A stretch of 9,197 nucleotides of DNA from the NCBI GenBank assembly GCA_014859215.1, contig JACUUS010000092.1:1-9197 (forward strand). The letters are read 5' to 3'. The position numbers were made by a program, and so were the translations under genes. Below the pieces are notes generated by a model. That model did not search any database. It was not told the DNA's origin and saw only the letters and a list, made by a program, of their open reading frames with translations. Positions 1 to 6,172 of the stretch are shown piece by piece; the stretch's first letter is position 1, and every line of letters begins with the position of its first letter. The DNA comes from Dehalococcoidia bacterium (lineage in GTDB: Bacteria; Chloroflexota; Dehalococcoidia; SZUA-161).

Positions 1-22
1 TAAAGGACTCACGAAGAAGCAG

Positions 23-60
23 GGCTGTCCGCGGCCATAATACCGTGGACAGCCTTCTTT
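23..60 (+). terminator. Rho-independent terminator of an upstream off-window gene
   Basis: The arms GGCTGTCCGCGG (23-34) and CCGTGGACAGCC (43-54) pair over 12 positions with one G-U wobble and an 8-base loop. TTCTTT follows at 55-60. An AAGAAG run (14-19) precedes the stem, so the element may also work weakly on the other strand. The gene it ends lies left of the window; the TAA at 1-3 could be that gene's stop, but this cannot be confirmed. The hairpin insulates the kinase promoter that follows. Confidence 0.85.
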
Positions 61-62
61 CA

Positions 63-89
63 CGAAGCGCGCCCAGCAAGCGAAGCGCG
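63..89 (+). repeat. 9-bp direct repeat upstream of the kinase promoter
   Basis: CGAAGCGCG occurs at 63-71 and again at 81-89, start to start 18 bases, ending 5 bases before the -35 box at 95. The position would suit an activator or the neighbouring response regulator, but two 9-mers in GC-rich DNA are weak evidence, and the repeat is direct rather than the inverted arrangement most NarL-type regulators prefer. Confidence 0.3.
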
Positions 90-94
90 GTCTG

Positions 95-123
95 TTGACA
101 CAAATTAATCCATCGTGTAGGCT
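95..123 (+). promoter_or_regulatory. Sigma70-type promoter of the kinase-regulator operon
   Basis: A perfect TTGACA (-35, 95-100) is followed by a 17-base spacer and TAGGCT (118-123), a poor -10 matching 3 of 6 consensus positions. Transcription would begin near 130, giving a short leader to the ATG at 154. That ATG has AAGGA at 141-145, spaced 8 bases. A strong -35 with a weak -10 is compatible with activation. Confidence 0.5.
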
Positions 124-153
124 TATCGCATTCACTTATCAAGGATTGCTGCG

Positions 154-1431
154 ATGCCTGCTGAACACGCAAACACCCATTCCCGCAGCCAGGAAACGGA
201 CCAGGTTGATCCATCCGGGCCGGACGTCCTCTACCGGCAACTGCTGACGCTGAGCAGGGTCTCCGCCGCGGTAAGCGGACTCAGAGACCTTGACGCCATT
301 CTAAGAGTGGTGCTCGATGTTGTGCTGGAGATCATCGACGAGAGTATCGGGGGAATACTGCTCATCGATGAGAAGACGCAGATGCTGTCCTACCGGGTCT
401 ATCGCGGGCTGTCTGAGAAATTCGTCAAAGAGATGCAGTTAAAGGTCGGTGAAGGAATAGCCGGCAAGGTAGCGCAAAGTGGAAAATCCGTGCTTGTGGA
501 GGATATCTCCACCGATCCCCGGGCGGCCTCGATCGCGCTTGTGAGTACCGAGGGAATCAAAGCTTTCGTAAGCGTCCCGCTGCGCGCAAAGGACACCGTG
601 CTCGGTGTGCTGAACGTGGCAAGCCGCCTGCCTCACGGTTTCACCAGGGACGATATGCACCTGCTTCATGCCATCGGCGACCAGGTAGGAGTCGCCATCG
701 AGCAGGCGGAGCTATACGAGCGGTTAAGGATGGGGCGCGAAAGGTACCAGCGCCTCGCCCAGCACATACTCGTAGCCCAGGAGGAAGAGCGAAAACGGGT
801 TGCCAGGGAACTCCACGACGAGACGAGCCAGACCCTGTCAGGGCTTGCGCTCAGCCTCCAGGCGCTCGTACAGATGGCCGAGGGCAGCAACAACCTGGAC
901 AGCAGTTTCAAATCACAGTTGAAGAAGGCCCAGATGCTGGCTGTGCAGGTCAGCACCGAGGTAAGCAGACTGATTCACGAACTCCGGCCTACCCTTCTTG
1001 ATACCCTCGGGTTGATTCCAGCCATCCGGCGGTACGCCGAGGACATTCTGAAACCGCTCAGTATTAACGTGGTTCTTGAGGCCAAAGGAGAAGGCCCGCA
1101 AATGCCGCCCGAAGTGGAGGTCGGCCTTTATCGCATAGCACAGGGAACAATCGGGAATATAGCCAAACATTCAAATGCCCGGCACGCTACAATTTCACTC
1201 GAACGGGCTGCCGATCATTTTCTCCTGCGCATCGGCGATGACGGCGAGGGTTTCGATATTTCCAAGCTCACGAGTGTTGACGAAGGGGGTCGCGGCAGCG
1301 GCGTATTCGGGATGAAGGAACGGGTCAAGCTCATGGGCGGCAACTGCTCAATCGACTCCAGGCCCGGCAAGGGAACACGGGTAACAGTCAATATCCCTCT
1401 GGCAAGAGGCAAGAAGAGTGTCGAAGATTAG
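154..1431 (+). CDS. GAF-domain sensor histidine kinase, NarX/DesK-type (HisKA_3)
   Basis: This is a 425-residue sensor kinase of a two-component system. No membrane segment or signal peptide is visible, so it should be cytosolic and sense a soluble ligand or redox state. A GAF domain covers about residues 40-184. A charged linker (about 185-217) that may be coiled coil leads to the HisKA_3 box, where the predicted phospho-acceptor is His221 in RELHDE. The ATPase domain (about 318-417) keeps Asn335 of the N-box, the G1 motif GDDGEGF (361-367) and a glycine-rich G2 region GSGVFGMKERVKLMGG (381-396). The usual glutamate four residues before the N-box Asn is Gly331 (QGTIGN), which may weaken catalysis. 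The ATG is supported by AAGGA at 141-145. The 3' end overlaps the response regulator by 14 bases, so the two are almost certainly a cognate pair with coupled translation. The signal is not predictable from sequence. Confidence 0.93.
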   Translation: MPAEHANTHSRSQETDQVDPSGPDVLYRQLLTLSRVSAAVSGLRDLDAILRVVLDVVLEIIDESIGGILLIDEKTQMLSYRVYRGLSEKFVKEMQLKVGEGIAGKVAQSGKSVLVEDISTDPRAASIALVSTEGIKAFVSVPLRAKDTVLGVLNVASRLPHGFTRDDMHLLHAIGDQVGVAIEQAELYERLRMGRERYQRLAQHILVAQEEERKRVARELHDETSQTLSGLALSLQALVQMAEGSNNLDSSFKSQLKKAQMLAVQVSTEVSRLIHELRPTLLDTLGLIPAIRRYAEDILKPLSINVVLEAKGEGPQMPPEVEVGLYRIAQGTIGNIAKHSNARHATISLERAADHFLLRIGDDGEGFDISKLTSVDEGGRGSGVFGMKERVKLMGGNCSIDSRPGKGTRVTVNIPLARGKKSVED

Positions 1432-2071
1432 GGTGCTTGTAGTCGACGACCATACAATAGTCCGCGATGGAATCTGCGCGCTTCTCGCGCTGGCAGGCGA
1501 TATAGAGGTAGTGGGCGAGGCGGCAAACGGCAAGGAAGCCCTGGATATGGTGAGGACGCTCGCTCCCGACATAGTCCTGATGGACATCGCCATGCCCGTC
1601 ATGAGCGGGCTCGAAGCTACAAAACAGCTGCGTAAGGATTTCCCGGCTGCGAGGATCATAGCGCTTACCCAGTTCGATGACAAGGAATACGTATTCCCTT
1701 TAATCGAGGCAGGCGCGAGCGGTTTTCTCTCCAAGGTAGCTGCGTCGTCGGAACTCACCGCCGCCATCCGCAATGTATTCAAGGGCGATGCATTTCTGTC
1801 TCCTACCGTCGCAAAGGTGATGATGGATGACTACAGGCAGGCAGCCGCCACCCGCGACAGGAGCGATTCCTACGAGCAGCTCACTCCGCGCGAGAAGGAT
1901 GTTCTCAAGCTGGTCGCCGAAGGCTATACCACGCAGGAGATGGCCGACATGCTCGTACTGAGCCCGAAGACCGTCGAAGGCCATAAGACCAGCCTCATGT
2001 CCAAGCTCGACGTGCACAGCAGGATCGACCTGGTGAAGTACGCCCTCCGCAAGCGCATCATCGATGTCTGA
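1418..2071 (+). CDS. NarL/FixJ-family response regulator (REC plus LuxR-type HTH)
   Basis: This is a 217-residue DNA-binding response regulator, the normal length for the family. The receiver domain (about 3-120) has the acidic pair Asp10/Asp11, phospho-acceptor Asp56 in VLMDIAMP, the switch Thr84 and Lys106 in FLSK. The LuxR/GerE helix-turn-helix spans about 153-212, with the typical LTPREKDVLKLVAEG opening and the recognition region SPKTVEGHKTSLMSKL. The start is a GTG inside the kinase gene, the frame with the canonical KIRVLVVDDH beginning. AAGAGG at 1404-1409 lies 8 bases upstream and AAGAAG at 1411-1416 is closer. The 14-base overlap implies translational coupling to the kinase that should phosphorylate Asp56. 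Target genes are unknown; no obvious target operon is adjacent. No convincing terminator follows it. Confidence 0.94.
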   Translation: MSKIRVLVVDDHTIVRDGICALLALAGDIEVVGEAANGKEALDMVRTLAPDIVLMDIAMPVMSGLEATKQLRKDFPAARIIALTQFDDKEYVFPLIEAGASGFLSKVAASSELTAAIRNVFKGDAFLSPTVAKVMMDDYRQAAATRDRSDSYEQLTPREKDVLKLVAEGYTTQEMADMLVLSPKTVEGHKTSLMSKLDVHSRIDLVKYALRKRIIDV

Positions 2072-2133
2072 ATCGCATAATCGGCGATGTCAATCGGCCC
2101 TCGCTTCCAAGAACAGATTCATCATGATATGCA

Positions 2134-2162
2134 TTACATTGTAACCCTCAATAAGGTATAAT
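2134..2162 (+). promoter_or_regulatory. Toxin-antitoxin promoter with candidate operator palindrome
   Basis: A consensus TATAAT lies at 2157-2162, putting transcription start near 2169 and leaving a leader of about 20 bases before the antitoxin ATG. No good -35 sits at 17 bases; TTGTAA (2139-2144) has the right look but is only 12 bases from the -10. The 11-bp perfect palindrome TTACA-T-TGTAA (2134-2144) occupies the -35 zone, where an RHH antitoxin would repress. A second palindrome, ATCATGAT, lies at 2121-2128. The antitoxin has a strong SD, GGAGGT at 2180-2185, 4 bases from its ATG. Confidence 0.55.
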
Positions 2163-2189
2163 GGCTGGAGAGAATCGCTGGAGGTAACT

Positions 2190-2435
2190 ATGCCCAAAGT
2201 CAATGTCTCCTTATCTCAAGAAGTATTGCAGGACCTGGACAAGGCAGCCCGCGAAGCTAATACGAGCCGCAGCGCGTTCCTTGCCCGGGCTGTGCGCCAT
2301 TACCTGGAAGAAAGGGGCGAAGAGCAGAGGCAAGAAGAACGCAAGGAAGCGGCCGCGGCAATAGACCGCTTCAGAGAAGAGTTCGGTGGATGGGATGGCA
2401 CGACTGAGGTGCTGAAATGGCGCGACAGTCATTAG
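2190..2435 (+). CDS. Ribbon-helix-helix (CopG/MetJ-fold) antitoxin
   Basis: This is an 81-residue antitoxin of a type II TA module. The N-terminal 45 residues follow the RHH pattern: a polar/hydrophobic beta strand (PKVNVSLS, 2-9), helix A (about 10-22), a turn with the conserved Ser (NTSRS) and helix B (about 26-43, ending in YLEERG). RHH proteins of this kind dimerise through the strand, bind operator palindromes and use the C-terminal tail to wrap and inactivate the toxin. The tail here (about 44-81) is charged, first Glu/Gln/Arg-rich and then containing FREEFGGWDG, consistent with toxin binding. Its last 19 bases overlap the toxin gene. It is probably autoregulatory together with the toxin at the palindrome at 2134-2144. 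The family call is firm; the antitoxin role rests on the adjacent PIN gene. Confidence 0.9.
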   Translation: MPKVNVSLSQEVLQDLDKAAREANTSRSAFLARAVRHYLEERGEEQRQEERKEAAAAIDRFREEFGGWDGTTEVLKWRDSH

Positions 2436-2857
2436 TCCTTGATGCCTCAGTTGGAGTAAAATGGTTCTCCTCCAAGGATGAGGCATCGCTTGTACAGGCA
2501 CTGGCCATACGAGATGCGCACATCGAAGGGCACGCGCTCATCGTGGTACCTGACCTCTTTTTCTACGAGGTCGCTAACGCCATCGCTCAGAAGCAAGCGA
2601 TCCCGCCGGAAGCGGTTCAGTCAGCGGTAGCCAGCATGTTCGCTCTGGGCATAACCGCTGTGTCAATAGACCCTGACCTCCTTGATGCCTCAGTGACGTT
2701 GTCGCGACAGATCAGAATCACTGTCTATGATTCGATTTACATCGCAGTCGCGATGAAACATGATTGCCCCCTGGTCACCGCCAATCCCCACCACCAGAAA
2801 CAGGGCGGCCTCAACTGTAAAGTCGTCCCCGTAGAAGAATGGCGCCCGGAGAGATAA
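2417..2857 (+). CDS. PIN-domain ribonuclease toxin, VapC-like
   Basis: This 146-residue protein covers a single PIN domain at typical VapC length. PIN toxins are Mg2+-dependent endoribonucleases, often cutting tRNA or rRNA. The acidic residues visible are Asp9 (LVLDASVGVKWF), Glu51 (VPDLFFYEVANAI) and Asp105 (ITVYDSIYIAVA). At the fourth position, where the motif is usually LVTAD, this protein has LVTAN (Asn123). The fourth acidic residue is the least invariant, so the enzyme may still work, but reduced metal binding is possible. The ATG overlaps the antitoxin by 19 bases, ensuring coupled synthesis with antitoxin first. The fold and pairing are clear; the RNA target cannot be inferred. Confidence 0.9.
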   Translation: MARQSLVLDASVGVKWFSSKDEASLVQALAIRDAHIEGHALIVVPDLFFYEVANAIAQKQAIPPEAVQSAVASMFALGITAVSIDPDLLDASVTLSRQIRITVYDSIYIAVAMKHDCPLVTANPHHQKQGGLNCKVVPVEEWRPER

Positions 2858-2859
2858 CG

Positions 2860-2979
2860 ATGAGCTTGTCGGAAAAGTCGCAGGCGGATGTTGAACCCAC
2901 AGATAGACAGCCTGTCGAAAGCATAGAAGCCGAACCCCGGTTGGCCATCAGGACCTTATCATCACCAGCATCATCTTGA
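2860..2979 (+). pseudogene. Short frame after the toxin, possible truncated gene start
   Basis: Two bases after the toxin stop, an ATG with a good SD (GGAGAG, 2848-2853, spacing 6) opens a 39-codon frame ending in TGA at 2977-2979. The first 31 or so residues (MSLSEKSQADVEPTDRQPVE and on to about RLAIR) are polar and plausible as a protein N-terminus. The last part runs antisense through the conserved C-terminus of the cupin gene (2948 onward) and becomes Ser-rich, as expected for non-coding frame. The simplest reading is that a third gene of the TA operon was cut off where the minus-strand DrrAB-cupin block joins. It could also be a chance frame; I recognise no family. It holds an 11-bp palindrome GACAG-C-CTGTC at 2906-2916. 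Confidence 0.3.
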
Positions 2980-3301
2980 ACCTTTCGATTGCCCTCAAGG
3001 CATGAGGCTGGTTGGCCGGCATTATAACCATATCCCCCTGTCTTGCATGAATGCCTTTTCCGGAGATTGTGATTTCAGCTTCACCGTCCAGAAGAAAGAC
3101 CAGAGCGTCAAATGGGGCCGTATGTTCGCTCAAGCCCTGCCCCCGGTCAAAGGCAAACAGCGTGCAGGTCCCCGCAGCCTTGTCAATAATGGTCCTGCTG
3201 ACTACAGCGCCGGTCTGATATTCCACAAGGTCGGCCAGTTTCACAGCCTGTCCTGCGAGCCAGGAATCTGTCTCTTTCTTGTCTTCGTGTTTCATGGTCA
3301 A
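2948..3301 (-). CDS. Small single-domain cupin protein
   Basis: This 117-residue protein is a single cupin barrel (about 30-115) of the COG1917 type. Cupin motif 1 is seen as GLSEHTAPFDALVFLLDGEAEI (56-77) and motif 2 as GDMVIMPANQPHAL (89-102). Likely metal ligands are His60 and His100; the second His and the Glu of the classical motif 1 are not conserved, so metal binding may be partial or the role non-enzymatic. Members serve as small-molecule binders, isomerases or dioxygenases; the substrate here is unknown. The TTG at 3301 sits 5 bases from AAGGGG (3307-3312). The ATG at 3295, two codons in, is 11 bases from the same SD, so the start is uncertain by two residues. It lies 76 bases downstream of the ABC permease on the same strand with no terminator seen between, so it may be the last gene of that operon. 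Its 3' end faces the TA module. Confidence 0.88.
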   Translation of the reverse strand: MTMKHEDKKETDSWLAGQAVKLADLVEYQTGAVVSRTIIDKAAGTCTLFAFDRGQGLSEHTAPFDALVFLLDGEAEITISGKGIHARQGDMVIMPANQPHALRAIERFKMMLVMIRS

Positions 3302-3377
3302 CGCATCCCCTTATTCTGAGTATAGACGCCTCATGAGCGCGCAATCAATGCCGGAAGCCGCTCAGAGCCCGTACATA

Positions 3378-4205
3378 TCATGCGCGTTTGCCACGGTACA
3401 GGTGCATGGTGACCGAGCCGAACAAAGCGATCAGGAGCACGCATGTGATCAGCACCCAACCGATTGCGTTCATCAGTATTTCTCCTGACATGAAGCCGCG
3501 TACCGCCGTTACCAGGTGCGTGATCGGGTTAACGTTCACAAAAGACTGGAGCCAGCCGGGCATAGTCTCCGGTAATACGAAAACGTTGCTGATAAAGGTC
3601 AGCAGGAACAAGACTGTCCAACTAATGGATTGAAATGACTCAGGCGATCTCACGACCAGTCCGAGCGCAATCCATATCCACGACAGGCTGAAAGAGAATA
3701 CGAGGAGGAGCAATATCGACATGAACACTTCGATCGTTCCCGCTGCAGGCCGGAATCCCAGTATCAGCCCGAGCACGATCAATACCGCTGCGGCCATAGT
3801 ATATCGGATCGTATCACCGAGCAAAGCCCCGACAAGAAACGATGGTTGCCAGATCGGCAGCGAGCGGACCCTGTCGAATACGCCTTTCTTGACATCGTTG
3901 TGAATGCCCAGGCCAGTGTTGGTGGTGATAAATGTCACAGTCATAACCAAGATTCCGGGAAGCACGAACTGCAGGTATTCACCCGTCGATCCAGCCAGTG
4001 CGCCGCCGAACAGGTAGGTGAACAACAGCAGAAACACAATCGGCAACGCTGTGACATCGAACAACTGCTCGGGGACATGTTTGATTTTGAGCATCGCCCG
4101 CCAGCAGAATGTCAGTGAGCAGGAAACGACTGAGGGCCGCGGCGGCTTGGCGCCCGTGGACAGCGCGGAAATCTTTCCCGCCTCGGGGGTAACCGGGGTT
4201 TTCAT
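3378..4205 (-). CDS. ABC-2 type transporter permease, DrrB-like
   Basis: This 275-residue membrane subunit belongs to a two-gene ABC exporter of the DrrAB type, which move drugs, lipids or other hydrophobic compounds outward. A cytosolic N-terminus of about 50 residues precedes six predicted membrane segments near 53-70, 78-98, 123-150, 158-184, 194-213 and 247-267. The amphipathic stretch between segments 2 and 3 (DVKKGVFDRVRSLPI, 104-118) is the conserved coupling region of ABC-2 permeases. PxTHLVTAVRGF near 227-238 is also typical of the family. The ATG overlaps the ATPase stop by 4 bases (ATGA arrangement) and has GAGGTG 8 bases upstream, inside a small hairpin. Length and features are complete, with no sign of damage. 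Substrate unknown; drug resistance should not be assumed. Confidence 0.92.
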   Translation of the reverse strand: MKTPVTPEAGKISALSTGAKPPRPSVVSCSLTFCWRAMLKIKHVPEQLFDVTALPIVFLLLFTYLFGGALAGSTGEYLQFVLPGILVMTVTFITTNTGLGIHNDVKKGVFDRVRSLPIWQPSFLVGALLGDTIRYTMAAAVLIVLGLILGFRPAAGTIEVFMSILLLLVFSFSLSWIWIALGLVVRSPESFQSISWTVLFLLTFISNVFVLPETMPGWLQSFVNVNPITHLVTAVRGFMSGEILMNAIGWVLITCVLLIALFGSVTMHLYRGKRA

Positions 4206-5179
4206 GAACGAGGCACCTCGTCGGACCGGGCGGTGTCACCCTCACGGCCGGTCAGCGTGAGGAACACCTCATCCAGGCTGGGTTGCCCGTAGGAGAAGCT
4301 GATAACCTGGATATCAGACCGTGAAAGAGCCGAAAGAGCGCGTGCGGTAATTTCCGGATCGGGAACGCGGACCGATAGCTCCGCGGGATCGGCCTCGAGA
4401 CGAATGTGGGCCCCGAGCTGTGAGGACAGCAGGCGCTCCGCCTCCACGCGGCGCTCAGGATCACGCAAACGAACGTGCAAAGACCCTGACCCGGTTGAGG
4501 ACTTCAATTCGCCGCTCGTGCCTTCCGCGATTATCTTTCCCCGGTTGAATACCGCGATCCTATCGGCAAGTTGGTCCGCTTCTTCGAGATACTGAGTTGT
4601 CAGGAGAACCGTCGTACCCTCGGCGACCAGTTCACGCACAATGCCCCAGACCTGATGGCGGCTGTGGGGGTCGAGCCCGGTGGTTGGTTCATCGAGAAAC
4701 AACAGGTCAGGACTGGTGACTATACTGGCGACTATATCGATGCGCCTTCGCATTCCGCCAGAATAGGACTTCACCTGACGCCCAGCCGCATCGGTCAGGT
4801 CGAATGCTTCAAGTAAATCGCCCGCCCTTGCCCTGGCCTGTGACCATGAATAACCGAGGAGCCGCGCAAGAAGGACGAGGTTTTCTGTGCCTGTGAGGTC
4901 CTCATCTACAGAAGCTAACTGCCCTGTCAGGCTGATTCTGCTTCGCACGGCATTAGCCTCACGCACAATATCATAGCCAAATACTCTTGCCGTGCCGGCG
5001 TCGGGACGGAGTAACGTTGAGAGCATATGAATGACGGTGGTCTTGCCCGCTCCGTTAGGCCCCAGAAACCCATAGACGCCGCCTGGATATACAGTCAGGT
5101 CGATGCCGTCAACCGCACGTACCTTGCCAAAATGCTTGACAAGTCCCCAGGCCTCTATGGCAAGGGTTGAACCAGCCAT
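4202..5179 (-). CDS. ABC transporter ATP-binding protein, DrrA-like
   Basis: This 325-residue ATPase powers the neighbouring permease. The nucleotide-binding domain (about 5-225) shows Walker A GPNGAGKTT (40-48), Q-loop Gln87, signature YSGGMRRRIDI (139-149), Walker B LLFLDEPTTGLD (159-170, Glu164 catalytic) and D-loop. At the H-loop it has Gln196 (LTTQYLEEAD) in place of His, which is characteristic of the DrrA daunorubicin-resistance branch and not a defect. A C-terminal accessory domain (about 228-310) ends with SLDEVFLTLTG, also a family hallmark. The ATG has GGAG at 5187-5190 with a 7-base spacer. It is the first gene of a minus-strand set ATPase-permease-cupin. Its leader from the predicted promoter is about 145 bases long. 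The family assignment is firm; the transported compound is unknown. Confidence 0.95.
   Translation of the reverse strand: MAGSTLAIEAWGLVKHFGKVRAVDGIDLTVYPGGVYGFLGPNGAGKTTVIHMLSTLLRPDAGTARVFGYDIVREANAVRSRISLTGQLASVDEDLTGTENLVLLARLLGYSWSQARARAGDLLEAFDLTDAAGRQVKSYSGGMRRRIDIVASIVTSPDLLFLDEPTTGLDPHSRHQVWGIVRELVAEGTTVLLTTQYLEEADQLADRIAVFNRGKIIAEGTSGELKSSTGSGSLHVRLRDPERRVEAERLLSSQLGAHIRLEADPAELSVRVPDPEITARALSALSRSDIQVISFSYGQPSLDEVFLTLTGREGDTARSDEVPRS
4207..4222 (-). promoter_or_regulatory. Hairpin enclosing the drrB-type Shine-Dalgarno
   Basis: On the minus strand, GACGAG (4222-4217) can pair with CTCGTT (4212-4207) around a 4-base loop, giving six pairs including one G-U. The SD of the permease, GAGGTG (4219-4214), lies partly in the stem. 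A ribosome finishing the ATPase gene, whose stop overlaps the permease start, would melt it. This fits translational coupling that holds the two subunits in step. The hairpin is short and its effect is inferred. Confidence 0.35.
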
Positions 5180-5326
5180 GCCAAATCTCCAGCCAGATTA
5201 CTGCCGCCTGTATCCGATCCCGGTGTGACGTATTTGGCGCCATCTGAGGCGAAGCGAAGTATTACCCTTGGAAATGGTGTCTGACTTGCATTGGCGCACC
5301 CGAACTAAGATTCAGACTTGTCACCG

Positions 5327-5362
5327 CCACTTATAATAGTGGAAATCACTTCTCCAGATCAA
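5327..5362 (-). promoter_or_regulatory. Promoter of the DrrAB-cupin cluster with palindrome over the -10
   Basis: On the minus strand TTGATC (plus 5357-5362, 4/6 of -35 consensus), an 18-base spacer and TATTAT (plus 5333-5338, 5/6) form a plausible sigma70 promoter. Transcription would start near 5326. The -10 lies in a 16-bp inverted repeat, CCACT-TATAAT-AGTGG (5327-5342), placed to serve as an operator. Because the centre reads TATAAT on the plus strand too, a rightward start here is possible, but no -35 is spaced for it. Confidence 0.4.
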
Positions 5363-5387
5363 ACTCTCCCTGCACCATACAAGTGAA

Positions 5388-5396
5388 TGTTATAAT
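5388..5396 (+). promoter_or_regulatory. Extended -10 promoter for the RDD gene
   Basis: TGTTATAAT is a full extended -10 (TGn plus a perfect TATAAT). No -35 is recognisable, which extended -10 promoters tolerate. The start would be near 5403, giving a leader of about 112 bases to the ATG at 5516. The 9-mer TTATAATAG occurs at 5331-5339 and again at 5390-5398. The leader holds small inverted repeats (GAGCA/TGCTC and ACATA-AC-TATGT at 5454-5465) but no structure I recognise as a riboswitch. The rest of 5180-5515 shows no gene. Confidence 0.45.
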
Positions 5397-5515
5397 AGAC
5401 TGAGCAGATAATCAGGTGCTCTCTGTATTGGGCAGGAGAAGGACTCACTTCGTACATAACTATGTTTATCCGATAGACCTTGGCTAAGCTCAAAACGTAT
5501 TTGGAGCCAGTAACT

Positions 5516-5962
5516 ATGACCCGCCTACAATACGCTGGCTTTGCTAAAAGGTTTGCTGCTGCTCTGATCGATGTGCTCGTGGTCATTGCTATTGCCGGTA
5601 TCCTGTACTGGTTCATGGTTTTCCTCTCGATCGGCGGGGGGTTTTTGTTCGGAGAAGGATGGTTGCCCTCTTACATTGTGTACGCTTATTTCACTCTGAT
5701 TGGACTGATCACCCTCTGGTTCTACTGGGCGGCAATGGATAGCTCTTACAGGCAAGCAACCGTCGGGAAAATCGCGCTCGGTATTGTTGTCTGCGATGTC
5801 GAGGGCCGGCGGGTCTCCTTTGCCAGGGCGAGTATGCGGCATCTCACTAAGACTGTCTCCCTGTTGACGCTGGGAACGGGATTCTTAATGATCGGCTTCA
5901 CGAAGCGACGGCAAGCTCTACACGACATCATCACTGACTGCGCTGTGATAGCGAAGAAGTAG
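5516..5962 (+). CDS. RDD-family integral membrane protein
   Basis: This 148-residue protein begins with the RDD signature YAGFAKRFAAALIDVLV: Arg12 and Asp19 are the namesake residues at the first membrane helix. Hydrophobic segments lie near 16-38, 53-74 and 112-128. Between the second and third is the conserved TVGKIALGIVVCDVEGRRV (82-100) and SFARASMRHL, and the C-terminus has the family's RRQALHDIITDCAVI (131-145). RDD proteins are small inner-membrane proteins; some have been linked to ion transport, but most have no defined role. I chose the ATG at 5516 (GGAG at 5503-5506, 9-base spacing) because the family begins just before this motif; a TTG at 5480 in frame would add 12 unlikely residues. 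It is transcribed divergently from the ABC cluster and stands alone. Confidence 0.92.
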   Translation: MTRLQYAGFAKRFAAALIDVLVVIAIAGILYWFMVFLSIGGGFLFGEGWLPSYIVYAYFTLIGLITLWFYWAAMDSSYRQATVGKIALGIVVCDVEGRRVSFARASMRHLTKTVSLLTLGTGFLMIGFTKRRQALHDIITDCAVIAKK

Positions 5963-6014
5963 GGGCTGTTGCTCAACTCCGAATCAATGCCATATCGGGA
6001 TCAGGTGGAAAGTC

Positions 6015-6068
6015 GCTGACTGACCAAAGTCCATCCGGATAATGTTGCGGCCCGGTCGGTGAGTCAGC
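6015..6068. repeat. Inverted repeat 1, GCTGACT/AGTCAGC
   Basis: GCTGACT (6015-6021) and AGTCAGC (6062-6068) are perfect 7-bp arms around a 40-base loop. Just inside, GACC (6022-6025) can also pair with GGTC near 6054-6057 if four bases bulge. No T-run follows, so it is not an obvious terminator for the RDD gene upstream. Confidence 0.4.
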
Positions 6069-6172
6069 CACTTCAAGTTCTGGAGAACAGTAGTGAGAAG
6101 TGCCCGAATAGCCGCCTTATCTATGAAACATTCTGACGAAGATCATCTTCTCATAAAGATGGCCGCTGGATA

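Noticed and set aside
3..12. AAGGACTCAC shared between 3-12 and 5439-5448
   Set aside because: A single 10-base match with unrelated flanks and contexts; likely chance.
3002..3319. Plus-strand frame opposite the cupin gene
   Set aside because: It mirrors the minus-strand cupin, whose conserved motifs make that strand the coding one.
5962..5980. GGGGCTGTTGCTCAAC after the RDD gene resembles the terminal repeat of some insertion sequences
   Set aside because: No matching inverted end, target duplication or transposase is found in the window.
5970..6116. A 47-codon minus-strand open frame in the gap that resembles a protein C-terminus
   Set aside because: It is preceded directly by a TAA and has no start codon near its beginning; an open run of this length is expected by chance across six frames.
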